A stretch of DNA of 64,000 nucleotides from a bacterium HR28 (GTDB taxonomy: Bacteria > Chloroflexota > Chloroflexia > Thermomicrobiales > Thermomicrobiaceae): positions 992,001 through 1,056,000 of the forward strand of contig BEIE01000001.1 of NCBI GenBank assembly GCA_002898255.1, given 5' to 3'. The notes beneath the pieces were generated by a model. It was given only the letters and a program-made list of their open reading frames with translations. It made no database searches and had not been told where the DNA came from. Positions 44,653 to 52,057 of the stretch are shown here, one piece after another (position 1 is the stretch's first letter; every line of letters starts with the position of its first letter). Position numbers and translations under genes: made by a program.

Positions 44653-45771
44653 ATGGAATGGTCGTACCGCTGCACGCGTTGTGCAGTATTGCTGGTACCC
44701 GAAGCGACAACATGGTGCTGTCCACGTTGTGGTGGTGTGTTGAGGATCGATCCGCCACTCCGACTTGTCACGGACGCAATTGATGCCGAAGAGACGACAC
44801 TGTGGCGCTATGCTGCAGCATTGCCGGTCGGACGATCACCGCGCACACTCGGCGAAGGCATGACGCCTTTGGTCGAGGGAGAACTCGATGGGGAGTCGGT
44901 GCGCTTTAAACTGGACTTTCTGTTGCCAACCGGTTCCTTCAAAGACCGCGGGGCAAGCGTGCTTCTCGCCTTCTTGGCTGCCCACGGTGTGCGCAGGGTG
45001 ACAGTGGATTCGTCCGGGAATGCCGCGGCGGCTTTTGCCGCCTACGCGGCGCTGCACGGATTGGAGGCATCGGTCTTTGCTCCAGCTGGAACCTCGCCGG
45101 AGAAGATCGTCCAGGCCCGTGCCTACGGAGCGGAGGTCGAGTTCGTCGATGGGCCGCGTGAGACGGTCGCCGCTGCGGCGCAGGCGGCGGGACGAGCTCC
45201 AGCGACGGCTTATGCGAGTCACAATTGGCATCCTGTCTTTGTAGAAGGCACGAAAACATGGCTCCTCGAGGTGTGGGAGCAACTCGGTCGACGTTGGCCG
45301 ACAGCGTGCTTCATGCCGGTCGGTGGGGGAAGTTTACTGCTCGGGGCGCACCTAGCTGTCCAAGCCCTCGGCGGGAATGGGCCAGCTCTGGTGGCTGCCC
45401 AGCCGGAAGCCTGTGCACCGCTGGTGCGGGCCTGGATGCGTCCAGATCAGGCGTTGGAGCCAGTAGAGCCAGGGGCGACGCTAGCGGAGGGGACACGGAT
45501 CGGCCGACCACCAAGAGGGGAGCTCCTGCTCGAGACGCTTCGGATGAGCGGTGGTTGGCCAGAAGCAGTGCCCGAACCGTTGCTGGTCGAGACTACTCGG
45601 CTGCTGTGGCGGCAAGGCCTTTACGTGGAACCAACCGCAGCGCTGGGAGCGGCGGCTTATCGGGCGGCACGACGACGTGGTTGGACGCCAGTGGAGCCGG
45701 TTGTGATCGTGCTCACTGGCAGCGGGCTGAAAGCAGCGGGTGCAGTGAGGCACATTCTGGATCAGAAGTGA
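44653..45771 (+). CDS. threonine-synthase-like PLP enzyme with N-terminal zinc ribbon
   Basis: 372 residues. A zinc ribbon C7-x2-C10 and C23-x2-C26 opens the protein, then 'TLGEGMTPLVEGELDG' and 'LPTGSFKDRGASVLLAFL' with the PLP lysine at K97, 'VDSSGNAAAAFAAYAALHGLEASVFAPAGTSPEKIVQARAYGAEV' and 'MPVGGGSLLLGA'. This is the fold-type II threonine synthase layout, which makes threonine from phosphohomoserine. Related cysteate or diaminopropionate-type enzymes share the layout, and the lack of neighbouring thr genes leaves the reaction unproven. SD AGAGGGAG is 4-5 nt upstream. Confidence 0.8.
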   Translation: MEWSYRCTRCAVLLVPEATTWCCPRCGGVLRIDPPLRLVTDAIDAEETTLWRYAAALPVGRSPRTLGEGMTPLVEGELDGESVRFKLDFLLPTGSFKDRGASVLLAFLAAHGVRRVTVDSSGNAAAAFAAYAALHGLEASVFAPAGTSPEKIVQARAYGAEVEFVDGPRETVAAAAQAAGRAPATAYASHNWHPVFVEGTKTWLLEVWEQLGRRWPTACFMPVGGGSLLLGAHLAVQALGGNGPALVAAQPEACAPLVRAWMRPDQALEPVEPGATLAEGTRIGRPPRGELLLETLRMSGGWPEAVPEPLLVETTRLLWRQGLYVEPTAALGAAAYRAARRRGWTPVEPVVIVLTGSGLKAAGAVRHILDQK

Positions 45772-45782
45772 CTGGGGCGGAG

Positions 45783-45811
45783 CAAAACCGGCCTCATAGT
45801 GCCGTGTTTTG
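45783..45811. terminator. terminator after the threonine-synthase-like gene
   Basis: CAAAACCGGC and GCCGTGTTTTG pair with a single bulged T and an 8-nt loop, starting 12 bp after the stop. The TTTT lies inside the 3' arm, a common compact terminator form that can act in both directions. Confidence 0.55.
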
Positions 45812-46210
45812 ATCGAAGCATTGTCCGGCCGCACAGATTGCTGCGTACCACTACACCGTGAACCTCGTCGTTCGTGAGTAGGGGGCTCCTCAACAGGCGT
45901 GTCAGGAGAGCCCATGGCATTGCCAGGAACTTGCGGGCGCGCCAAGCCGTTGCAGCCGCCTGGTCGGATCGTGAAAAGCGGTGCAGATCGGTCAGGGTGA
46001 TCGCCGACCATATCACTGGCGACATGGTACCAGCGATCGCACTCCCCATTCCTCGCTTGGCCAGCGGGTCGTTACCCGCGTCGGATCGTCACACACAGAG
46101 CAGACCAGCGCAAGTGACGATGCGGGAATGTCGGCTGAAGGGTGGCTCGTCTGTGTCCATTGGCCAAGGAGATAAAGCCGGGTGTTGGTCTGGGAGAACA
46201 GCGGCGGCGG

Positions 46211-46242
46211 AAAAAGCGGTTCCGACGAGCCCCGGTTCCCGC
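46211..46242 (-). terminator. 3' end of the candidate RNA
   Basis: On the minus strand GCGG (46242-46239), CCG/CGG and CCGC (46219-46216) can pair locally, followed at once by TTTTT (46215-46211). The same 3' arm can instead pair with the 5' end of the RNA. Confidence 0.6.
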
Positions 46243-46412
46243 CCCTCCGTGAGCCGTGACGAGGTTTCACCTCCCCACTCGGCGCCGTTCAGGATCATCA
46301 CCGCGCACGTTCCAGGGCCATGCGCGGGATGAAACCGTCCGGTTGTCCGGAGCAGTCACTCAGCTTGCGCTGAGTGCTTCCGAGCGGGCCGTTACCGACT
46401 CCTCGGAACCGC
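46211..46412 (-). ncRNA. candidate free-standing structured RNA, about 200 nt
   Basis: The 5' end GCGGTTCCGAGGAG (46412-46399) pairs with the 3' end CTCGTCGGAACCGC (46229-46216) at 13 of 14 positions. A second helix continues inward (46388-46382 with 46244-46238). Inside are a perfect 8-bp hairpin with a GCAA tetraloop (46376-46357), TCCGG-ACAA-CCGGA (46351-46338), a 7-bp CCGCGCA/TGCGCGG hairpin (46327-46301) and a two-part hairpin with GAGGT/ACCTC (46283-46253). TTTTT follows the closing arm. A near-consensus promoter places the start at about 46412. It resembles neither RNase P RNA, tmRNA nor SRP RNA; a divergent 6S RNA cannot be excluded. Function unknown. Confidence 0.65.
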
Positions 46413-46418
46413 ACTCTC

Positions 46419-46447
46419 AGTACAGCACATCAGTGACCGGTTGTCAA
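46419..46447 (-). promoter_or_regulatory. promoter of the candidate RNA
   Basis: Minus strand: TTGACA (46447-46442), 17-bp spacer, TGTACT (46424-46419). The expected start, 6-7 nt further, coincides with the first base of the RNA's closing stem. No protein gene lies downstream in this direction. Confidence 0.7.
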
Positions 46448-46782
46448 GAGGGTCTTGCGTAGCGGAGATCTAGGCCAAGAGTTGCCTGCGCACTGGTGTG
46501 GCTTGAGATGTTGAGCAGCCGGACAACTCGCTCCTGGCATGCCCCGAGTGCTTGTGGTCTAGAGGGACTACCGCAGAAGGTGGCAGCACTTGCGCTACTG
46601 GTGTTCTCTGCGCGGGCCGGGGAGCTTTCCCGTACCGGGTCAGACGTCGCGATCAGCCGCGTGTGCGCGTTCTGCCCCGCTCGTTCGGTTCCATTGGGAC
46701 TGATCGTTCTGCAAAGCACTGGCTGGTGAGCGAGCCGAGGGCTGCTTGTGTGCGTCCGGCATTGCGGAAGTCTGCTGCTCAT

Positions 46783-47610
46783 TTAGGGACGCGACGTGCG
46801 GAATGTGGCGATGTACTGAAGCAGTGCACGAAGATCGGCTTCCGAAAGGACGTCGGTCGAGTACGCTGGCATTCCTTCCTCGGTTCCTTCCCGGATTGCT
46901 CGCACCGCCCGCTGGTCGGTGGCACGAAGTTCAAGGCGACCCGGTGCATTGCCGACGGCACCGTGGCAATTGACACACCCGAGTGCCGTATAAAGCGCGG
47001 CGCCGCGACTTGCCCCGGTCTGTGTTGAGTCAGCGCCAGCGAGTTCCTGCGTTGTGGGAGTAGGTATGACGGGAACGGGCGCCAGAGTGTTGGGACTGAG
47101 ACTGCGGAGATAGGTCACGACAGCCCAGATTTGCTCGTCCGAGAGCCGATCGCCAAAACCGGGCATGCCAGTAAAGCTCAAGCCATTGGCGATGATCCAA
47201 TACAGTTCTGCATCGGAGCGTGCCTGGGTGTCGGCGTCGTTCAGCGCGCTGGCCGGTGGATAGCTGAGCATACCGAGCCATCCTTTGCCATCGGCATCAG
47301 CTCCGTGACACTGGGAGCACGCGCCGAGATAGACGATGCGTCCCGTCTCGAGCGCTTGTGGACGAGCGCTGCTCGGAGGAGTCAGCTGCGCTGCACCCTG
47401 TGCGGCGGCCCGGTCGATCATCGTGCGTCCGAGTTGGCGCTCGAAGGGCCAGTCGGTGCGGTGCGCAAGCAGGGAGGGTCCCCAGAGCCAAGCACTGAGG
47501 ACAAAGAGGAGAAGCGTCAGAAGGCTGCCAGCAAGCAGCCAGAGGACCCGTCCGAGCCATACCCGTATCCTCTGGCTACGCGGCGTCATTGTCTCGATCT
47601 GTTCGGCCAC
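46783..47610 (-). CDS. membrane-anchored dihaem cytochrome c
   Basis: 275 residues. A single N-terminal membrane helix (about 21-43) and two c-type haem sites, C98-S-Q-C101-H102 and C212-V-N-C215-H216, each followed by a candidate Met ligand ('TGMPGFG', 'EGMPAYS'). The two cytochrome domains lie outside the membrane and are joined by a Pro/Thr-rich linker at about 178-200. It carries electrons in respiration, perhaps to an oxidase or alternative complex III. The start is a GTG with AAGGGA 8 nt upstream; the promoter at 47683-47655 fits. Confidence 0.9.
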   Translation of the reverse strand: MAEQIETMTPRSQRIRVWLGRVLWLLAGSLLTLLLFVLSAWLWGPSLLAHRTDWPFERQLGRTMIDRAAAQGAAQLTPPSSARPQALETGRIVYLGACSQCHGADADGKGWLGMLSYPPASALNDADTQARSDAELYWIIANGLSFTGMPGFGDRLSDEQIWAVVTYLRSLSPNTLAPVPVIPTPTTQELAGADSTQTGASRGAALYTALGCVNCHGAVGNAPGRLELRATDQRAVRAIREGTEEGMPAYSTDVLSEADLRALLQYIATFRTSRP

Positions 47611-47654
47611 CGTTTCGATCCCTTCGCGGCCCTACAGGCTTGTCCTCTGCGAGG

Positions 47655-47683
47655 ATAATGTTCTTTGGTTACCCGAATGTAAA
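47655..47683 (-). promoter_or_regulatory. promoter of the cytochrome c gene
   Basis: Minus strand TTTACA (47683-47678), 17 bp, CATTAT (47660-47655). The leader to the GTG at 47610 would be about 38 nt. Confidence 0.55.
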
Positions 47684-47772
47684 CGCGGTTGGGCATCGGT
47701 ACCGCTGTCGGTCGTAGAGTGCCGCAGTACGGTAAGATCACTGAAATGTCACTCCTAGTTGGAGGCGAAGGG

Positions 47773-49401
47773 ATGGGGTGTGAGCCTGTGGGGCGCAGCT
47801 CGCCGCTGGTTAGCCACACAGCGGCGATCAATCAGCGCTCTCCTCGCGTTCGCGCGTTCTTCGCCGCCCTTCTGACAGTTCTGTGGCCGGGCATCGGTCA
47901 CCTTGTGGTCGGGCGCTGGCGACGCGGCCTCACAGTCGCCATGCTGCCTGCGCTCGTGCTCGGCGTAAGCGCTGGGCGAGTGGTCCTCTTTCCGGCTTGG
48001 GGCATCATGATGTTTCTCCGTCCGGGGACGATCGCACTCCTCCTGCTCGCCAATGGCGCTCTCTTTGCCTATCGGCTCATTGCGTTGCTTGATCTCGCTC
48101 GTCTAAGTGGTTTGTGGCATCGTCAAAGGCCAACGTGGCAGCGTCTGGTGTGGGCTGGCGGCTGGCTCGTTCTGTTCCTCCTGCTTGCTCTTCCGCACGT
48201 TATGGTCGGCTATGGGCTTCTCCGGTGGCACCGTTTCCTCACGGCAACGTTCCCGACTGGGCGCACGACCGCGCTCCCGGCCAGCTGGAGCACAGCACCA
48301 GTCCTCTTGGTCACACCAGCGATGCCCCGGCAGCGTTTGTCACCCACCCCCTTCACCCGGATGGTTGTCCCGGCGGAAGATGGCGCGGGTTTGCCACCGG
48401 CCCGTGAGCTCGCACCACCGCAACCCACAAACGAGCCGCCTGCAACTCCGACAGTACCTCCAACGGCGGTGCCGACACCTGTCCCAACACCAGTCCCCGA
48501 TCCACTTGCAGTGGCACTCGACGATGGACGTCTGGTGCTCTTGCTCGTTGGGACTGATGCCGGTCCGGGTCGTTGGAGTGCGCGAGCGGACACGATCATT
48601 GTCGCTGTCGCCGATATCCGTACCGGACGCGCAGCGCTCTTCGGTGTGCCGCGCAATTTCGTTAGGCTTCCAATACCACGAGAGTTCGCTGCGGACTATC
48701 CACAGGGATACTGGCCCGATCTGGCCAACGCACTCTACACAGCAGGCTTGCAGCGGGCTGACCGATTCCCTGGTGCGGTCGACCCGGGAGCGGCGGCGTT
48801 AGCCAGCTCACTCGCGCAGCTTCTGGGCCTGCCGATCGATTACACGGCGACGGTTGATATGGGTGGCTTTGTGCGCGTGGTCGATGCGCTCGGCGGCGTG
48901 ACGATCGACGTCCCACGCCCGGTCGCGACATGGCTCTCGCCGCCACTTCCGGGCGAAGACTGGCGCTATTATGAGATTCCAGCTGGTCGGCAACACCTCG
49001 ACGGGCATCAAGCGCTTGCGTATGTGCGGTCGCGCACCGGGACGAGCGACTACGACCGGATGCAGCGGCAGCGATGCGTCCTGGCGGCGCTCTACCGCCA
49101 GGCTGAGCTCCCCGCCGTCCTCCTGCGACTCCCGCAAATCCTTGACGCCGTGCAGGGGGCGGTCCGGACTAATGTGCCGCTGGATGCGCTTCCCTCCCTC
49201 GTGGAGCTCGCGCTCACCATTGAGCCTACGGCAGTCGTGACCGTCGGATTTACGCCGCCCACCTATAGCAGGGGCTGGGCGGCCGGGGGATACCCAATTC
49301 CGGACCCGGCACGCATCCAAGAGGCAGTCGAGCGTGCGCTAACTGACGAGACGGTCCCGCCTGCTGAGACACTCCCCACTGCCTGTGCCTGGATGCCGTG
49401 A
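47773..49401 (+). CDS. LytR-CpsA-Psr (LCP) family protein with polytopic N-terminus
   Basis: 542 residues. The first about 170 residues contain four hydrophobic helices, beginning 'FFAALLTVLWPGIGHLVVGRWRRGL', instead of the usual single anchor. A Pro/Thr-rich extracellular linker follows (about 215-245), then the LCP domain (about 255-480) with 'LLLVGTDAG....ARADTIIVAVAD', 'GVPRNF', 'YTATVDMGGFVRVVDALGGVTIDV' and 'LDGHQALAYVRSRTGTSDYDRMQRQ'. LCP enzymes attach polymers from lipid carriers to peptidoglycan. ATG 47773 with GGAGG 7 nt upstream is chosen over earlier in-frame starts. Confidence 0.88.
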   Translation: MGCEPVGRSSPLVSHTAAINQRSPRVRAFFAALLTVLWPGIGHLVVGRWRRGLTVAMLPALVLGVSAGRVVLFPAWGIMMFLRPGTIALLLLANGALFAYRLIALLDLARLSGLWHRQRPTWQRLVWAGGWLVLFLLLALPHVMVGYGLLRWHRFLTATFPTGRTTALPASWSTAPVLLVTPAMPRQRLSPTPFTRMVVPAEDGAGLPPARELAPPQPTNEPPATPTVPPTAVPTPVPTPVPDPLAVALDDGRLVLLLVGTDAGPGRWSARADTIIVAVADIRTGRAALFGVPRNFVRLPIPREFAADYPQGYWPDLANALYTAGLQRADRFPGAVDPGAAALASSLAQLLGLPIDYTATVDMGGFVRVVDALGGVTIDVPRPVATWLSPPLPGEDWRYYEIPAGRQHLDGHQALAYVRSRTGTSDYDRMQRQRCVLAALYRQAELPAVLLRLPQILDAVQGAVRTNVPLDALPSLVELALTIEPTAVVTVGFTPPTYSRGWAAGGYPIPDPARIQEAVERALTDETVPPAETLPTACAWMP

Positions 49402-49413
49402 CAGCTGTCACAG

Positions 49414-50154
49414 TCAGGAGAGTCGTCGTCTAGCTGCCCATGCGCTCGTCACTCCTCCTGCAAGGAGCAGTGCTAGGCCGACGAGTGCTACGAGTGTGCT
49501 GCTGCCGCGCTGCGCTCTCCCTGTTGCAGGCACCACCTGGGGGCGAGACGTCGGAGTTGCGCTCGGTCGCGGCGGAGGTGTCGGCGAGGGGACAAGAGTC
49601 GGCGCAGCTGTCGGGGATGGCCCCGGGGCTGCAGTCGGCGACGGGGTCGGTGTGCCCGCTGTCGGTGTCGGTGTTGCCGGCTGCGGTGTGGTGGTTGGCG
49701 CAACGGTCGGTGTTGGTGTGGCGGCTTGGGCGACGCTGATAGTGCCCTGCATACCGAGTGCGCGATGGTTACCAACCGGACAGTACATAATCCATTGCCC
49801 GGGCGCGGTGAAGGTGAAAGTCGCCTGACGTGTCTCGCCGGGCATCAGGTTCGTGTCAAAGAGTCGTTGTTCGATCCCCTGGGCTTCGAGTTCGACTTCG
49901 AGATTGTGTTGCGCTCCTCCCGTGTTCGTGACGATGAAGGTGACCGGCTCACCAAGTGGGACAGAAAGCGACGATGGAGTAATCGAAAACTCGGTGAGCG
50001 TGATTGTGACCGTGACATCGGGTGCTCCTTGGAAGCGCGTTTCCACGCCGAGGCGTGATCGTGCAGCAGATGCGGGAGAAGGGACGAGGAGCGCTAGCAA
50101 TCCGACAATGGCGAAGACAGCGAGATGGCTCCACCGGTTGCGAACGATTGTCAT
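49414..50154 (-). CDS. secreted cupredoxin with Pro/Thr stalk and C-terminal anchor
   Basis: 246 residues. Signal peptide to about residue 31 (S-P-A-S-A-A), then one cupredoxin domain with the type 1 copper ligands H83, C125, H130 and M135 ('AQHNLEV', 'MYCPVGNHRALGMQG'). A low-complexity Pro/Thr/Ala stalk of about 65 residues leads to 'VPATG', a membrane helix and 'ARRR', the layout of a sortase substrate although Val replaces the usual Leu. It is probably an electron-transfer protein displayed on the surface. Start ATG 50154 (GTG 50157 possible). It lies 90 bp after the TSUP-B gene and may belong to that operon. Confidence 0.87.
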   Translation of the reverse strand: MTIVRNRWSHLAVFAIVGLLALLVPSPASAARSRLGVETRFQGAPDVTVTITLTEFSITPSSLSVPLGEPVTFIVTNTGGAQHNLEVELEAQGIEQRLFDTNLMPGETRQATFTFTAPGQWIMYCPVGNHRALGMQGTISVAQAATPTPTVAPTTTPQPATPTPTAGTPTPSPTAAPGPSPTAAPTLVPSPTPPPRPSATPTSRPQVVPATGRAQRGSSTLVALVGLALLLAGGVTSAWAARRRLS

Positions 50155-50161
50155 CACATGA

Positions 50162-50223
50162 CCTCCCCTCGATGTGGCATCGACTCGACGATGAGTGCAC
50201 CCGCACGCAATACGTTCGAGGGG
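50162..50223 (-). promoter_or_regulatory. leader stem overlapping the cupredoxin ribosome binding site
   Basis: On the minus strand CCCCTCGA (50223-50216) pairs perfectly with TCGAGGGG (50172-50165). The last four G of the 3' arm are part of the Shine-Dalgarno GGGGAGG (50168-50162). The loop is 43 nt. It may modulate translation of the cupredoxin. Confidence 0.4.
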
Positions 50224-50243
50224 CGATCATGGTTCGCTGGAAG

Positions 50244-51086
50244 TCAGCGAGTTCCGGGGACCGGAACACCGAGGGCCTGCAGAAGAAGCGTCGTAGCGAG
50301 ATAGAGCAGGATGACCATGAGGACGCGCTTGAGCCAGCGACCATGGACACGACGGCCCAACCGTGATCCGACTTGCGAGCCGAGGAAGACACCGAGCGCA
50401 GCAGGCACCGCAACCTGGGGGACAAAAAGCTCGTTCGCGTAGTAGAGCAGCACACTGCCAACAACAGTGACGCCGATCATGTAGGCGCTCGTCGCGGCGG
50501 CCGCTTTCACAGGGACGCGCATCAGGACATTCATCAGGGGGACTTGGACAAAGCCGCCACCCACTCCGAGGAGACCAGAGAGTAACCCGGCGACGGTACT
50601 CGAAGCAGTGCCCAGGAGCACGCGTTGAGGGATGTAAGAGACGAGGCCGCCGACAGCGGGATCGAAGAAGCTGGCCGCGAGTTGAAATCGGTCAGGGCCG
50701 GTCGTGACCGGGTGTGCGGTGGCACGCTGGAGACTGAGCAGGACGATCATCGCGTAGAGCGCCAGCGAGAAGACAAGTCGTAAGGCGTTGACCGGTGCTG
50801 AGGCGACGAGGAGCGCGCCGACGATCGCACCGAGCGCTGTGGCGACCAGCATCACGAGGGCAAGCCTGAGGTTGACCATACGGTGTTGCAGATAAACAGA
50901 TGCACCGCCGAGCGAGTTAACGATAACGGCGAGTGCGCTCGCAGCAATCGCGAATTTGATCGGTACCCCGAGGAAGGCGGAGAAGATCGGCACCATGAAG
51001 ACGCCTCCACCCAGCCCGACCATAGCGCCGAGTGTCCCTGATAGCGCAGCAACAAGGAGAATGGCGAGCTCGGTCCAATGACTCAC
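50244..51086 (-). CDS. TSUP (TauE/SafE) family membrane protein, copy B
   Basis: 280 residues with about eight helices in two related halves: 'ALSGTLGAMVGLGGGVFMVPIFSAFLGVPIKFAIAASALAVIVNS' and 'VAGLLSGLLGVGGGFVQVPLMNVLMRVPVKAAAATSAYMIGVT'. The two GLGGG/GVGGG loops are typical of the sulfite/sulfoacetate exporter and thiosulfate transporter family. GTG start at 51086, one base after the stop of a DUF1634 gene, with GGAGGA inside that gene's end as ribosome site. Likely carries sulfite, thiosulfate or a sulfonate. Confidence 0.85.
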   Translation of the reverse strand: MSHWTELAILLVAALSGTLGAMVGLGGGVFMVPIFSAFLGVPIKFAIAASALAVIVNSLGGASVYLQHRMVNLRLALVMLVATALGAIVGALLVASAPVNALRLVFSLALYAMIVLLSLQRATAHPVTTGPDRFQLAASFFDPAVGGLVSYIPQRVLLGTASSTVAGLLSGLLGVGGGFVQVPLMNVLMRVPVKAAAATSAYMIGVTVVGSVLLYYANELFVPQVAVPAALGVFLGSQVGSRLGRRVHGRWLKRVLMVILLYLATTLLLQALGVPVPGTR

Positions 51087-51087
51087 G

Positions 51088-51459
51088 TCAACGTCCTCCG
51101 ACTGAGCGAGCGATCGGTAGTGCAGCAACAACCAACAGCACCAACGCCGCCAATGCTGCTGTCCGCCGGTCACCCTGCCGGAAGCAGCTCACGATGATGG
51201 CGAGGAGCCCAGCAACCGGCCCGAGTGCGACGATGAGCAGTGCCATGCTCTCGAACGCTGCAGGATCGGCATGCGCAAGCGCCACTGCGAGATCGCGAAG
51301 AGGAATCGTCTCTGTGGCCATTTTCCCGTCTTCGGCAAGGTCGAGGACTGTCCCGAGGCCGAGGAGGATAAGCGCGAGTGTCAGCCAGATCCGATAGAGG
51401 CGGGCGACGTGTTCAGAAAGGCGACCAAGCGTCTCGTTGTCACAAGAACTGGAGGTCAT
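51088..51459 (-). CDS. DUF1634 membrane protein, copy B
   Basis: 123 residues with three helices: 'LARLYRIWLTLALILLGLGTVLDL'-type helix 1, 'FESMALLIVALGPVAGLLAIIVSCF' and 'TAALAALVLLVVAALPI'. The helix 2 block 'LGP.AGLLAIIVSC' and the preceding 'LRDL' match DUF1634, a family almost always next to TSUP genes. Function unknown; a small partner subunit of the transporter is a reasonable guess. The start at 51459 has GGAG-poor context but fits the family length. Confidence 0.75.
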   Translation of the reverse strand: MTSSSCDNETLGRLSEHVARLYRIWLTLALILLGLGTVLDLAEDGKMATETIPLRDLAVALAHADPAAFESMALLIVALGPVAGLLAIIVSCFRQGDRRTAALAALVLLVVAALPIARSVGGR

Positions 51460-51621
51460 CGGTGATAGCCTCGGACGCACCCGCTGCACGGTGACGCCTC
51501 TCCTCCTGAGAGTCGGCCTGTTCCCCACCCGGCCCCACGTCGAGCCGGTACGAGCCATCGTAACACAAGCAGTGTTGGCGCGGTTTTCTGATCACAACAC
51601 CCGGAGGAGGCCCGAAGAACG

Positions 51622-52056
51622 TTATCCTCCAACGATGCCCACGAATCCCAACAGCAGGATCAGAAGGACGATCGCTGAGATGATCACGAAGACAAAGTCG
51701 CGCTCGAGCAGGAAAAGGATCAGGGTAAGCGCAACCCGTGCAGTCGGTGTCAGGATGAGAACGAGTAGGCCAACTCGCATGATGTCCTCGGGCTGACCAG
51801 TAAGGAGGCCTTTGAGCAGCTGCTGCGGGCTCGTGGCCAGCGAACCGGCGCGCAGCGTGAGGAGTTCGTGGAGTGACTGCGGTTCCCCAGGCTGAGGGCC
51901 GCGCACGAAGAAAAGTACCAACCCCACCGCCCCGATAACGGCTGCGACCATGACACCCAGCCGGAGGACACGGCTGATCAGAAGATCGAGTCGCTCCTGG
52001 GCCGCGCTTTGTCCGAGCGAGGTACCAGGGGACAAGGTGGTTCCATGCTCGTCCAT
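51622..52056 (-). CDS. DUF1634 membrane protein, copy A
   Basis: 144 residues with three helices: 'RVLRLGVMVAAVIGAVGLVLFFVR' (about 32-55), 'IMRVGLLVLILTPTARVALTLILFLLERD' and 'FVIISAIVLLILLLGFVGIVGG'. The motif 'L.RVGLLVLI.TP..RVA' is the DUF1634 core. It starts one base after the stop of TSUP copy A, so the two are translationally coupled. Confidence 0.8.
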   Translation of the reverse strand: MDEHGTTLSPGTSLGQSAAQERLDLLISRVLRLGVMVAAVIGAVGLVLFFVRGPQPGEPQSLHELLTLRAGSLATSPQQLLKGLLTGQPEDIMRVGLLVLILTPTARVALTLILFLLERDFVFVIISAIVLLILLLGFVGIVGG

Positions 52057-52057
52057 C

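Larger units (their letters stand above)
45812..46782. other. 1-kb gap between two convergent genes
   Basis: No frame in this stretch looks like a protein, and both flanking genes point into it, so no promoter is expected. The part 46211-46447 contains the candidate RNA gene described separately. The rest (45812-46210 and 46448-46782) shows nothing I can name. Confidence 0.5.

Noticed and set aside
46253-46283. Minus-strand hairpin with a GGTGAAACC loop, reminiscent of group II intron domain V.
   Set aside because: The helix lengths, the two-base bulge and the catalytic triad of domain V do not fit, and no intron reverse transcriptase is near.
45874-46332. 152-codon open frame in the 45.8-46.8 kb gap.
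   Set aside because: Arg/Ser-rich non-protein-like sequence that runs antisense through the better-supported RNA gene.
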